Shown: positions 10,712 through 21,851, numbered from the stretch's first letter. The stretch is DNA of 64,000 bases from Diplonema japonicum (GCA_964019335.1 OZ025667.1:124001-188000); one strand, 5' to 3'. A program made the numbers and translations. Notes: generated by a model not told the origin, from the letters alone.

Positions 10712-11410
10712 ATGAAGGTCATGTACCTGCATGGTCTGGAGTCAGGCCCAACAGGAACGAAAGCCAAGAAGCTAGCGGAGAGGTTCACTACACACGCGCC
10801 CGACATGCAGATGTCTGTTTGGGACTTACGAAGGCACAACAGTGTGGCACGTAATGTCGTAAAGCAGAAAGGGTTACTCGCAGCAGGCCTTGCAGGGAGT
10901 GTGGCTGGTGGTCTGCTTGCCGGTCCTGTGTGGTGTGCGGGAGGTGCTGTCTTGGGCTGCGCAGGGTTCAGTGCCTTAAACAGGAAACACGTCGTGAAGA
11001 AAGCTGTGAGCGGCTCGTTTGAGGCTTGTGTCCAGGTGCAGTGTGCAGCCATTAGAGAGTACAAGCCGGACCTCATAGTAGGGTCATCGTGGGGAGGCGC
11101 TGTTGCACTCGAGCTTATCCGTCGGCAGATCTGGTCAGGGCCCTGTGTGGCCCTCTGCCCTGCATACCACAAGATCCACGGCATGATGGCCAGTGAGAGC
11201 ATTACACTCCCTGACGGGGCCCACTGCTTGATCGTGCACGGTACTGATGACAAAACTATCCCCATCGCCAACTCCCGCGAGCTCGAAAGGGCAAACGCAA
11301 ACATTCGCCTGCTTGAACTTGACGGCGAAAACCACAAACTAACCAGTGCCGTTCGCTCCGGCAAGTTCATCGAAATCATCGAAGATTACACACGGGAGCA
11401 GAAATTGTAA
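10712..11410 (+). CDS. Alpha/beta hydrolase (YqiA/UPF0227-like fold)
   Basis: This is a 232-aa serine hydrolase. The start MKVMYLHGLESGPTGTKAKK is typical of the small esterase-like alpha/beta hydrolases related to bacterial YqiA, with the oxyanion HG motif close to the N terminus. The nucleophile elbow is GSSWGG (Ser126), the acid is in HGTDDKTIP (Asp179/180) and the base is in GENHKL (His208), giving a complete triad in the expected order. A glycine/alanine-rich hydrophobic stretch at about residues 54-88 is inserted before the nucleophile and could form a membrane hairpin. The substrate is unknown. The next gene begins 102 nt downstream after a pyrimidine tract, suggesting the two are processed from a common transcript. 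Confidence 0.8.
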   Translation: MKVMYLHGLESGPTGTKAKKLAERFTTHAPDMQMSVWDLRRHNSVARNVVKQKGLLAAGLAGSVAGGLLAGPVWCAGGAVLGCAGFSALNRKHVVKKAVSGSFEACVQVQCAAIREYKPDLIVGSSWGGAVALELIRRQIWSGPCVALCPAYHKIHGMMASESITLPDGAHCLIVHGTDDKTIPIANSRELERANANIRLLELDGENHKLTSAVRSGKFIEIIEDYTREQKL

Positions 11411-11512
11411 CCATGCAGCGTAGAGAAGAAATCCAACATTTGAGCAGCGAGACATCTATTTGCCTTCTTTTTCTTTTTTTCTTCACAAAGCACCCTCTAC
11501 CCAGCTCCGGTG

Positions 11513-13558
11513 ATGGCAAAGCTTGAAGCCGCCATGGACAACGTGGAGGGGCCCATATCGCTGGAGCTGCCACGCACAAGGCAGAAGTCACGTAAGCGGC
11601 GGGTCGAGAGAGAAGAGTACGAGGAGTTCATTCTGAGGAAGGACATTTCGCAAGGTCTGGTCATGCCACCGGAGATGATTGGCCACTCGACGTCACGGGT
11701 GGGCGAGAAGTTGTTTGTGTTTGGGGGGACGAATCACGTGCACATATATTCTGACACCTGGCTGTACTCAGAAACGACACAGCGCTGGAGGAAGGTAAGG
11801 ACAAAAGGGAACCCACCCTTGGGACGGCATTCGCACACGGCTCATATCTACAAAGGCAATCTGTATGTGTATGGAGGGTTTGGTTTAGGAGGAGCTTCTG
11901 CGAAGTTGCAGAACAACAACCACTCGCCTGCCAAGCAGCTGCTGAATCTGCGTGCGACAGAGGCTACTACCCCCTCCAAGTGGCAGTCTTCAGAGGAAGG
12001 CTATCAGATGATCAAGTGTGGGTTGCTCTCTTCGCTGTTCTGTTTAAACCTCACTACTTTGGAGTGGTCGGAGCTGCAGACTCCGAATGACGAGCATATC
12101 AAAGACCACAGCGGCGTCGTGCACAAGGGAAGGATCTACTACTTCGGTGGGAGCATGGTTGAAAGCAAATCCAACTTGGTCCGTGTTTTTGACTGTGAAG
12201 CGATGAAGTGGTTGCCTGTTGCGCACTTCAACCAACAGTTGAACGACACGCGTAGGCAAAACGAAGGCCTCCTCAACACCCCTGTGCCGACAGTGCGTGC
12301 AGGGCACACGGCCTCCGTCTACAAGTCAGGGATGATCGTCTTCGGTGGCAGGCTCAGCAAGCAGGCCTACTCCAATGAAGTGTTCTGCTATGACTTCAAC
12401 ACAAGGAACTGGGCTGCATACAACCCTGCTGGCACTCCGCCCAGCGGTAGGAGCGGACACACCGCAGTCATCTGGAGCGATCGGCTTATCGTTTACGGCG
12501 GTACCTCCCACGTAGACCGCCCTGGTTCTCCTGAGCCGGGAGGCCGGGACAGCTCGAAGACTTTTCACCCCGACTGCTTCGTTCTTGCAATTTCTACACT
12601 GATCTGGCGGCAGGTCCTCTGCGAGGATGCCATCCCTCTCTCCCTGCACACTGCCACGGTGATGTCTGATAAAAACGGCAAGAAGCTCATGATGTTCTTT
12701 GGGGGTTGCAACCTGAATGAAAAAGGGAAAGAGAACACCCTCAATACTCTGATCTGCTACGAGTTCGCAGGTGCGCCCCCAGCCCCCGTGTCACCGCAGC
12801 GTGAGGCACAGCTGTCACCACCCCGATACACTCCCCGCCCTCCTCCCAGGAGGCAGCACGCAAGGCCTGCGAGACCCGCTAAGCGCTCCCCGTCACCCGA
12901 GCTACCGAGCCCACAGCGTTCTCCTTCCCCGCGAGTATTGTCTCGACCGACATCATCAGGTAACAAAGCACCGTGGGTGCTAGGCATAGGGCGCAATAAC
13001 AAGGAGTTCGGAGACACCGAGGCATTCTTCAACCACAACGAGCGGAAGCGCGTAAAGAATCGGGATATGGATGGGATCATAAACAGGCTTTGCGACACGA
13101 AAAAGGCTGAGCTGAAGATGAAGCAACTTTATGACAAGTATATGCACACAGAGGGAACCAGAGGCCTCACAAAAAAAGAACAGAAACACACAGTGACACG
13201 GCTGTACACTCGGGCAACCGAGGCAGCGGTACTGTCGAAGAACAAACTGTTACGCAAGTACCTCAGGAAAAACGAACGGACGCGACTCCCCGAGGAGGTG
13301 ATCCTGAACATGGTGGCGCGTTTACACGCGGTACCCCCCAGGGAATTACCAAAGAAGAAGCGAAATGCAAAGACCCCCAACATCGATGCTGATGAAACTG
13401 TGAAGAGGCTGTTCTACAAGGGGGTTGAAAACTTTCAGCAAACTCATAGCGACTTGGTCAGGATATACTGCCCTGAGAAGGAAGGTCCACAGATTACAAA
13501 GACTGACATGCTCAACCTTGTTGATAGGCTCTACAGAACACGCGGCTCTGGAAGTTAA
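11513..13558 (+). CDS. Kelch-repeat protein with C-terminal helical RL-repeat domain
   Basis: This is a 681-aa single-exon protein. Residues ~55-420 hold kelch repeats forming a predicted beta-propeller: examples are KLFVFGGTNHVHIYSDTW, GNLYVYGGFG, GRIYYFGGS, GMIVFGGRLS and RLIVYGGTS, several followed by the typical W. A Pro/Arg/Ser-rich linker (about 425-485) follows. The last ~200 residues are charged helices in which R-L-[YCHF] recurs (INRLCD, VTRLYTRA, VARLHA, VKRLFYKG, VDRLYR). To my knowledge kelch proteins with such tails occur in kinetoplastids, but this is from memory. Role: probably a scaffold or adaptor. The ATG at 11513 lies just after a pyrimidine tract ending CACAAAG and CCCAG. 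The stop is 80 nt before the next gene's ATG. Confidence 0.85.
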   Translation: MAKLEAAMDNVEGPISLELPRTRQKSRKRRVEREEYEEFILRKDISQGLVMPPEMIGHSTSRVGEKLFVFGGTNHVHIYSDTWLYSETTQRWRKVRTKGNPPLGRHSHTAHIYKGNLYVYGGFGLGGASAKLQNNNHSPAKQLLNLRATEATTPSKWQSSEEGYQMIKCGLLSSLFCLNLTTLEWSELQTPNDEHIKDHSGVVHKGRIYYFGGSMVESKSNLVRVFDCEAMKWLPVAHFNQQLNDTRRQNEGLLNTPVPTVRAGHTASVYKSGMIVFGGRLSKQAYSNEVFCYDFNTRNWAAYNPAGTPPSGRSGHTAVIWSDRLIVYGGTSHVDRPGSPEPGGRDSSKTFHPDCFVLAISTLIWRQVLCEDAIPLSLHTATVMSDKNGKKLMMFFGGCNLNEKGKENTLNTLICYEFAGAPPAPVSPQREAQLSPPRYTPRPPPRRQHARPARPAKRSPSPELPSPQRSPSPRVLSRPTSSGNKAPWVLGIGRNNKEFGDTEAFFNHNERKRVKNRDMDGIINRLCDTKKAELKMKQLYDKYMHTEGTRGLTKKEQKHTVTRLYTRATEAAVLSKNKLLRKYLRKNERTRLPEEVILNMVARLHAVPPRELPKKKRNAKTPNIDADETVKRLFYKGVENFQQTHSDLVRIYCPEKEGPQITKTDMLNLVDRLYRTRGSGS

Positions 13559-13638
13559 CTCTGTTTTTTTTTTTTTTTTTTTAAAGTAGCGTGCCAAGCA
13601 CCTCATTATTCACCACAGCAAAAAGCACACACTTCAAC

Positions 13639-16600
13639 ATGCAAGATGGCGACACTGAGATGGATGACCCCACAGACAAGCATCCCCTGCTGTTTCTGCA
13701 CGACAAGGGCAGCAAACTTGTAGCGATGGAACTGCATGAAGCCGCGCAAGAACAAGACTTCATGTCGAACATCGCACCTATCAGACTGTTCAGCAAAGTA
13801 GGCTTTCTGCAAGCACCCGTGGTCATTATCCTCGCCACGGGTTCCCCTGAGACGGACCCTGCCGTCGAACCCCTGTGGTCTGTACTTTCTATGGACCACT
13901 CTGCCACCTGGCTGCGGGGCATGAGGTTTTGCTGTATTGGGAATGAGCTTATCGCGAAGAAGCTCTCTGAATTAGGTGGTGAGGCTATCCTCCCAAACGC
14001 TGATTGCCTCCCGTTGTCCGAAGTGCTTCCGTACTTTGACACCATCTGGACTAGCTTACCGGATGACGACGGAGTGAGGCCCAGCGCGAAGCTTCCCAGA
14101 ATCAGAAAAGCTTCCCCCAAAGAGCCAACGCCCATCCCTGCAGCGAAGGTTGCGAAAACTGAAGCGCAGGGGGAAATCGTTGCTCCGGCACCTCAGGCAC
14201 CCGCGAAGGATGGCACACCGAAGGGATTTGTTTCTGTGCGGTTGAAGTTAAGCAAGGCATCGGAGCGTTTGGGTGCACGGTGGGAACAGCGAGATGAAGA
14301 CGGTGTGGTCTTCTGCAAGTCAGTGAAGAAGGATTCTGTGTTCGAGAAGGCGGGGCTGAAGCCCGACATGGAAATCTTCTCGATCGATGGTGAGGAGGTG
14401 ACGGGCGAGGTCTCGATGACGAGAAAACTGGATAAGCTCCGCGACCGCTTGGGCGGTGAGATCCTCTTCAAACTCCCGCAGCACATGATCGAGGTAGAGG
14501 CAGGTGAGGGCGCCAAAAAGCCTGTCGTCTTCTTGTACGGCTCGCAGACAGGAAACGCAGAAGCCATCTGTCATGAACTGCACAAAGAAACCGCCGAAGC
14601 GGGATGGCCCACACGATTCGGCACCATGAATGAGTTCGAAACACTTGAATGGGATAAGAACAATGGCGGCGGTGTCGTGATAGTGATATCGACCACAGGC
14701 GACGGGGAAGTCCCCGACAACGGTAAGAAATTCGTGAGGTTCCTGAAGAAAAAGGCAGAGGGGAAGTACCCAGATTTGAAGTTCGCGATCCTTGCACTTG
14801 GCGATCAGAACTACGACAGATTCTGCAATGCTGGCAAGATCGTAGAGAAACAACTTCTCAATGCAGGTTGTACTCCCTTCTGCGAGACTGCTGAGGCCGA
14901 TGACGGCACTGGCCTGGAGCTGGTAGTCGAACCTTGGAGGGCATCGCTCAAGCAAAAACTCTTAGAGCTTTCAGCATCGGCATCACCAGCCGAACCTGAA
15001 CCTGTCGTGGACAAAGCTAAAGCACGTGCAGAAGCACCTCAGCGCAAAGTGCTGATCATGTATGGGTCCGAGACAGGGACGTCGGAGGCTATCGCGAGGA
15101 ACATAGCGGAGGTGGCACAAGAGTCGGAGATGAACCAGGTCTTGATACCAGGGAACAAGTGCGAAGAGGTGGACTGGGAGACATTCCCTGTCGTGTTGAT
15201 AGTCATGTCAACGACGGGTGACGGCGAGTTCTGTGAAAACGCCAGAAAGTTCTGGAGGGCCATCACGAAGAAGTCAAGACCCGGAATGTTGGAAGGGATG
15301 AAGTTTTCGGTGCTTGCGCTGGGGGATCAGTCGTACCCGAAGTTCTGCTGTGCCGGGAAGAAGGTTGATGAGAGGATGAGTGAGCTAGGTGCCGCACGGT
15401 TCTACCCAAGTGGGTTCGCCGACGACAGCGTTGGGTTGGAAGTCGTGGTAGAGCCGTGGAAGCAGAAGCTGTGGGGCGCACTGTTGTCGCTATGGGACGG
15501 CGACCAGCTTGCAAAGTCGCCGTCACTACGCCCGCTCCTCTCGAAGTCCCCTGCGCTGGGGCCCATCGATCTGACTGCCACATCAGACCGCTCTTCCGAG
15601 GTCAGTGGCTACGACCTCAAGCATAACCAACTCAACCCCTTTTATGCTAAGATCAAATCGGCAAAGGTCTTGGCCGATGTGCCCGAGACACCTACCTACC
15701 GCCTCACTTTCGACGTCTCAGAGTGTGGATTCGAATGGACCCCCGGCGACGCTGTTGGTGTATGGCCCTGCAACGACGAGGACACAGTGGAGTACCTCCT
15801 GAAGAGGCTGAACACATCACCACATGAGGATTTCAAGCGCCCCACCGGCGCCACCGCGGAGGAAATCAAATCAAAGCCGTTAATCTACGACGCTATCAGG
15901 TTCCCTTTGACGAACAGACAGCTGCTGCTGCGCCACGTGGACCTATTCATGCGGAGGACGGACATTGCGAGGTATCTTGCGAATCAGTGCGACGACGACG
16001 AGGACAGAAAGGTGTTGGCGGGGTGGAGCACGAGCGCGAAGCTGTTCAGAGAGCAGGTCACGAACAAGAAACTTTCGTTCCGCGACGTGCTGGAGATGTT
16101 CAAAAGCTGCAAGCCGACACTGAGGGGACTGGTCGAGCACAGCAACGCTCTGCAACCAAGGTACTACTCTGTCGCCAGCGCGATGGTGAAGGACAAGACG
16201 GAGCTGGACATCTGCTTCCACGTAGAGAGACACACCATCGGCGGGAAGAAGACCTTCGGAGTGTGCACAAATTGGCTGCACTCCTTGATCACGTCGCAGT
16301 CGCCCTCTGTGGTGTCGATCCCTGTCTTCCTGAAGACGACCCCTGAGTTCAATGTCCCCGACGACATATCGAACCCCATGATCATGATCGGGCCAGGGAC
16401 CGGCGTGGCTCCGTTTATTGCGTTTTTACAGTACCGGCAACGGTTAATGGCGGAGATGGAAGCCACGGGGGGTGTGCTTGCTTCCGTGCCAGCAAACGGT
16501 GGCTGCCATACCCCTTTGGACCCCACCGGCACCAACGGCGGTGTTATAGCACAGTCAAAGGTGGTTGGTGAGACCCACTTGTTCTTCGGTTGCAAATCGC

Positions 16601-17131
16601 GAAAAACAGACTACCTCTACGAGTATGAATAAGAAAGAAAAAAGAAAATGACAAAAAAAAAAAAAAAAAAAAAAATACTCACAGGGAACAACTGGAGGAG
16701 TTTGCTAGCAACCAAACCTTGAGGTACCTCCATACCGCCTTTTCCCAGGAGGAAGACGAGGCGCACTGGTACGGTGGGGTATATGTTCAGGATAAAATGC
16801 TGGTGTGTGAAGCGTAGTCAAAAAGAAGATATTTTTGTATTTCTTTTTTTTTTCCCCCACAGGATGTTTCCCAACGAATAGCCACTCTCATCCAGTCACG
16901 CAATGCCTACATCTATGTATGCGGTGACGCGAAGAGTATGGCTAAGGACGTGCATCGGTATGAAGAGAAGAAGAAAGAACAAGGAAGGGGAAAGAAAAAA
17001 AAAAAAAAAAAACCATCAGAGTACTAATCGAAATATTGGTCGATAGCAAAAAAGGGTGTACCTCCGCAGAGGCACGGACGATATTGAGTGAGATGCAAGA
17101 AGCAGGGAGGTACCAGCGCGACATTTGGTAG
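13639..17131 (+). CDS. Multidomain diflavin reductase (cytochrome P450 reductase-like) with PDZ and extra flavodoxin domains
   Basis: Four exons (13639-16622, 16685-16802, 16863-16957, 17020-17131) join in frame to 1,102 aa, about 1.6 times normal P450 reductase. The domain order is as follows. A degenerate flavodoxin-like region (~15-150) contains VVIILATGSPETDP. A PDZ-like domain (~195-290) follows. A first canonical flavodoxin (~294-450) has FLYGSQTGNAEA, STTGDGEVPDN and ALGDQNYDRF. A second (~470-620) has YGSETGTSEA, STTGDGEF and ALGDQSYPKF. The FAD-binding domain carries RYYSVAS near 841 and the NADPH-binding domain GPGTGVAPFIAF near 917, ending in YQRDIW with the terminal aromatic of this family. 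The family moves electrons from NADPH through FAD and FMN to haem or other acceptors; the acceptor here is unknown. The three introns (62, 60 and 62 nt) all fall in the last 10% of the coding sequence. No clear N-terminal membrane anchor is visible. Confidence 0.9.
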
Positions 17132-17258
17132 CAGAAATAAATCGGCAAAACACTTGTTCTCTCCTCCCCTTACCTTTTTCTTTTTTAAATCTACTTTCCC
17201 GGGGCTTGGCGCGGGAGGGCACTGCTGCTTAGAGTACTTTTCGTCAACGGAAATTCTT

Positions 17259-17291
<33 letters not shown>

Positions 17292-17628
17292 CCCTGCTTT
17301 TTTTTAAACAAAAAAAGGGGAGCGGGAGTATGAGTATTGAGTTCTGTGCGTGGCTGAGACAAGATTTCCCATCTACAGAAAGAGGGTGAAGAGGAAGGAA
17401 GGAAAAAGCAATAGATTGTTGCGACAATTTTAAATCAGTTTTTTTTTTTTTAACTTCGTTTCTGTCCTTCTTCTTTTTTTATTTTATTTTTCATAATGGA
17501 AATAAGTGTTCGTTCCAAATTCTTCTTTCTTTTTGTAGTGCCCTCCCTTTGCAGCCTGTGCTAACATTTTCTGCCCCCCCCCCCCCTCTCCTGTTTGGTA
17601 TAAGTTATAAAAGATAAGCTAATGACAC
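17132..17628. other. Spacer left of the piggyBac element
   Basis: I see no gene. There is a 28-nt T run (about 17262-17289), a T-rich segment near 17440-17530 and a C run near 17574-17586. Confidence 0.5.
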
Positions 17629-17632
17629 TTAA

Positions 17633-17645
17633 CCATCTACCAACG
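17633..17645 (+). repeat. piggyBac left terminal inverted repeat
   Basis: CCATCTACCAACG directly follows TTAA at 17629-17632 and matches the right end exactly in inverse orientation. Confidence 0.85.
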
Positions 17646-17949
17646 GACCATTTTTGCCCACCAGGGGGTAAATTTTCAAAACTTCAAAAAAAACTATTCT
17701 AGCGCAACGCTGGGGCCATATGCCCCCGGAAATGCCTCCAGATGTCCCAATTCTAGAGAGAGGGTGCCCACAGCAGGGCCCACCCCCACAACATTGTCAA
17801 AAATATCGTTCCCGAAGTGCTCGAGAGGGGTACAAAAAACAAGTCAAAAAAAATCGACTGTAAAATTATATAAAAAGCTATTTTGACGCGGTTCGCACGT
17901 GCCCCAGGGCTGGGGGACTTCTTTTTTGACCCCGAGAGGGGTTTCTGAG

Positions 17950-19130
17950 GGGTATCCCCGGCAAGGTGGTAGTCTTTGAAGCACAGAGTCACGCAAAGTT
18001 GTACCAAGCAGGCTGAACACTGAAATAGGGGTCTTTTCGACTTGCAATGCTTGCACCGCACGTTGCGCTACCTTTTCGGGGAAATGGTCCCAGAAGGTGC
18101 TGTCGCGGCGCATTGGGGCCTCAGGGTACTCGTTCTGTGTTTCGGGGCATGGTATTGGGGCAGCCTCCCGAGCCCTGCTCTGTAGTTAGCCTTCTTTGAA
18201 AGGCGTGAATCCACTGTCGTTCGTATTCAGGGTGTTGGGGGGCAATGCTTCTTTCCAAACAAGCCGGGCATTTGCTAGAGATTTATCTAACAAGTACGAA
18301 AATACTTTTAGGGGCCACTTCGAAGTCATAAGGGTGCGTTTATTGCGTTTTGTCGCAGCGTCACCCAGGTCGGTTCCGCCCATTGCGGTGTTGTAAATAT
18401 GCACTTGGTGGGGAGCGGGATGTCCTTTCTGGAGGGCCTCCGGCTTTCATTCTCTTTTGGCCGACGCGCCAAATTTGACTTCACCAGAACATCCAACGTC
18501 GACAGAAATCGCACAGGCTTGATGGCATGCCACGTTGTGGTGCAAAAGGATGCTCATGTGCTGGTGGAACTGGGTGTCCCCACAGGGTGCGCGTCCTTGG
18601 GCTTGCGGCCTCGCTTCTTTGGGGCATCCGTGATCTCCGGGAGGCCTTTGCGATAGGTAGAAGTCAGCACGCTTGTTTGTTTCGCTGTGGAAACACAGAT
18701 TTCCCAGAATAGTCAAAAAGCGGTCTCTTGACATGACGGTACGTGGAGCCAGTACGCCAGTAGTCAGAATAATCTGGCTTGATATCCAAGTCCATCGACA
18801 AAAGGGCACCTAGGAAGGTACGCAGAGAAGCAACATCGAGATCCAGGGAAACACTTTTTTAGCCGCATTTGCCACATTGTTCGAAGTTATGACCCGAATA
18901 ACGTTTGGGACGAGCATTTGGGAGAATATATGGAATGGCGTTGAGCCTTTGATGTCAAAACAGGGTCCACAAGGATTCCGATCTTCACGAAACCGGATGC
19001 CTTCCAACTGCTCCGGCTTTGTCGTCCAATCACCCTGCTGTGACTCGGAATCGGTCGAATTCGTATCAGAATCACTGTCTGTATCAAAATTGCATAATAG
19101 GGATGAGCCATCAGTGTTACCATCACTCAT
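17950..19130 (-). pseudogene. piggyBac transposase pseudogene
   Basis: Read on the minus strand, the remnant starts near 19130 (MSDGNTDGSSLL). It continues in another frame with ILTTGVLAPRTVMSRDRFLT and ILGNLCFHSE at about 18760-18690. It resumes at ~18404 with YNTAMGGTDLGDAATKRNKR, the characteristic late piggyBac segment, and ends around 18061-17965 with a cysteine-rich finger, RCKHCKSKRPLFQCSACLVQ then LCVTLCFKDYH. Several frameshifts separate these pieces. The central stretch that should carry most of the catalytic aspartates appears deleted, so the protein cannot be functional. Family knowledge: piggyBac transposases use a DDD catalytic core and a C-terminal RING/PHD-like finger that binds the element ends. 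Confidence 0.8.
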
Positions 19131-19345
19131 AATGTCCTCTTTCTGGGTGCCCTTTTTTGAAGTGATTTTTAAGGGTAAATTTGGGCTGGCGTTTTTTTTT
19201 ATTTTTTCAGTTCTTGCAAAGTTAGGGCGGCATTTAGTTTATATTTTTCATATTTTCCGCGCAGGGCCCAAGTGGCCGGGCCGTATTGCATTGAAAGCCC
19301 TTTGCGCAAAAGATCTTTTTTTCAAATCGTCTATATATAGACGCT

Positions 19346-19358
19346 CGTTGGTAGATGG
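19346..19358 (-). repeat. piggyBac right terminal inverted repeat
   Basis: CGTTGGTAGATGG is followed by TTAA at 19359-19362. It is the exact complement of the left end. Confidence 0.85.
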
Positions 19359-19525
19359 TTAAGAATAATGTGTCACCGTCCCCCCCCCTTTTTTTTCTCA
19401 TGTTTTTTTTTTTTTATTCTTGCATTTTTTCGTCCTTAACAAAGCCAATCACAACACCACAGGGCGCTTCCGCACCCCAATACCCCACCCACCCCCACGT
19501 TATCAAAAGAAGTATCAAGTTAAAA

Positions 19526-20945
19526 ATGGCTCCCAAGAAGAAGGCGACCAAGATGAGTTTGGGTGAGTTCCAGCAGTCGGCTGTTGAGAACTGGGCGGAT
19601 GATGTGCCCGAGGAGCCCGAACCGTCCCATGAGCATGACAGGCATCAGAAGAAGAACCCGTTTGGGGGGAACAACGATTGGAGGGGCGAGAACAGCGGGG
19701 GCGGCGGCGGTGGCAGGGCCCCCACTAGCAGCAGCGAGATGAGGAGCCGACAGGAGAAGGAAATTGTGTGGCCCGACAAGGCCCCCTTCACCGCCTTCGT
19801 CGGGAACTTCTCGTTCGACTTGACTGAAGAGGAGCTCATGGCATTCTTCGGTCCCGAGGCCCTCACGGCCCGCATCATCAAGAGGGACAGGGAGGGCAAG
19901 TCCAAGGGCTACGGCTACGTCGAGTTCAAATCCCTCAAGGGGCTCAGGGCTGCCGTTGATAAGGACGGCGACCTTTACAAGGGACGCAACATGAGGGTGG
20001 ACGTCACGGACCCCAAGTCGGGCCCCCAGGGTGGCTTCAACGCACAGGCTCTTGACTGGAGGGACGCGCGAGGAAGCCAAATCGGCACCGCGCAGCCGGA
20101 GCCCCAACGTGCACCCGCCAGGAACAACAAGGGCCCTGCACGTGGCCCTCCTGCTGACTTCTCCCGGGACGCATTCGGTGGAAGCGCGCAGAGCAGCAAC
20201 ACCGGCGGCGGTGGCGGCGGGTTCAGAGAAAAGGGCAACTTCAGGGAACAGCGCCAGGAAAGGGCCGCACCCGACTTCAACAGGGACGCGCTGGGCTCGG
20301 AACTGAAATCGAGAGAAGCCAAGCCTTCGAGGTTCGAGAGGAAGGAGGAACCCAAGCCCACCCCGGGCTTCAGCAGAGACGCCATGGGAGCTGCAGTGGA
20401 GGACAAGAAGAAGGAGCGAGAGGACAAGGAGAAGAAAGATCGCGACGAGAAGAGAAGGGTCTTCTCATCGGCACAGGCACCCACCCGTGACGTGTTCGGA
20501 GGCGCCACAGAGGAGAAGAAGAAGCCGGTGGAAAAGAAGAAGGTCGAGAAGGAAGAAGAGGAAGTCGGCGGCAAGTGGAACGACGAGGCTGACGTGCCTG
20601 TCGTGGCGGAGGCGGTATGCTTTTTACCTTTTACATAATCAATTCTTTACAGGAGAAGCAGGAGAAGAGCGACGCCAAGCCCGAGAAGGAGGACGCTGAG
20701 GAGTCGAAGAAGGAAGCCCCCAAGCCGAAGAAGAAGCCCCAGCCAAACAAGGTAAACAAAAAAGAAGAAAAAGAAGAGAAAAAAAAAAAAACCAATACTT
20801 ATAGGATGGCTGGATCACTACCGAACCCGAGAAGAAGAAGACTGAGCGTTTTGTGGCCCACGGCAAGCCGGCCGGGGAGAAGAAGGAGCCTAAAAAGAAA
20901 GAACCGATCAACGCTTACGCTCTGCTGAACAAAAAGAAGAAGTAG
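19526..20945 (+). CDS. eIF4B-like RNA-binding protein (one RRM)
   Basis: Three exons (19526-20614, 20653-20751, 20805-20945) join in frame to 442 aa. The N terminus has the MSLGEFQ segment resembling the eIF4B start. An RRM follows at ~87-165, with RNP2-like FVGNFS (91-96) and RNP1-like KSKGYGYVEF (about 125-134). The middle is low-complexity and carries four spaced copies of an F-[SN]-R-D-[AV]-[FLM]-G-like motif (DFSRDAFG, DFNRDALG, GFSRDAMG, PTRDVFG), recalling the repeats of plant and animal eIF4B. The C terminus is lysine/glutamate-rich and ends NAYALLNKKKK. Family role: eIF4B stimulates eIF4A helicase activity during cytoplasmic translation initiation. Introns of 38 and 53 nt sit in the last 20% of the gene. 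The ATG follows the piggyBac insertion by 168 nt. Confidence 0.8.
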
Positions 20946-21851
20946 GCAAGCGGACGAAGGAAATAAGAGAAAAAAAAAAAAAACAAGCTTTCCCAACGAA
21001 AAAAAAAAAAAAGAAAAAAGGTTGAAAACGGTGATGAGGCGCGCACACACACACACACATACGCACAGAGTCAAGGTTTGGGTGAGTAGGGGTTTTTTTT
21101 TCTTCAAGTGTGTACTTCTGTTAGTGGAAAAAGAAAAAAGGTTTTGAGGGGTCTGGTTTGTTTACATATTTGACATTGATACTATTGAAAAAAGGAGAAG
21201 AAGAGGGAGGGAATTATCTTATGAAGAGAGGAGGGGGAGGAGGGGGAAAAAAAAAAGGAGGAAAAAAAAGGGGGATGAGAAAGGCGTCCCCCCCTCTTCC
21301 TTATTTTAAATTTTTTTTTTTTTAATTCTGATCTGTAAAGCCATTATTTATCTTTTTGAATTTTTTATTTTTTATTTATTTTATTTATTTTTTTTTTACT
21401 TGAAAAAAAAAAAAAAAAAACATCCAATTTTTTCCCCTCTCTCCCCCCTGCCCCCCCTTTTTTTTTATTATTTCTTTTTATTATGGTGTGGTCGGTTGCT
21501 AACACTTCCCCCATCATCGTGATTTTCTCGCACTCACATTTTTTATCTTTTCACTTTTTTTATTTTTCCTCTCTTTCTTCCCCGAGTTTTTTTGTTTTTG
21601 TTTTTTTCTTCTTTTTTTTTTTGTTTTACCCCCTGTTCTCTTTTCCAAAAAAAAAAGAAAAAAAAAAAGAAAAAAAAAAAGTATCATTTTTCTTATTGTG
21701 GTTTTCTCTTTTTTTTTTTTTTTTTTGTGTGCTCGATTTTTCTTTTTCCGAATTTTTTCATTCAAACCCGTGTGCACGAGAGAAAAAGAAAATATTTTAA
21801 AAAAAAAAGGGAAAAAAAAAACCCCCCACCAAAAAAATTAAAAAAAAGAAA
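20946..21851. other. Spacer with upstream element copy 2
   Basis: This is a T/A-homopolymer spacer with a CA repeat-like patch (about 21043-21060). The conserved element is at 21485-21530, about 320 nt before the next start. I see no gene. Confidence 0.5.
21485..21530 (+). promoter_or_regulatory. Conserved upstream element, copy 2 of 5
   Basis: The left block is GGTGTGGTCGGTTGCTAACA and the core TTCCCCCATCATCGTGATTT. It belongs to the same sub-type as the copy at 40415-40465 (ATCATCG instead of ATCACAG). Confidence 0.5.

Larger units (their letters stand above)
17633..19358. mobile_element. Decayed piggyBac-family DNA transposon
   Basis: The element is bounded by perfect 13-bp terminal inverted repeats, CCATCTACCAACG at 17633-17645 and its complement at 19346-19358. 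Each is flanked directly by TTAA (17629-17632 and 19359-19362), which is the piggyBac target-site hallmark. The length is about 1.73 kb, against ~2.5 kb for full elements. Remains of a transposase lie on the minus strand. A perfect 16-bp palindrome CGTCTATATATAGACG lies just inside the right end (19328-19343). It interrupts the spacer between two plus-strand genes. The ends look movable in principle, but the internal gene is broken. Confidence 0.85.
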
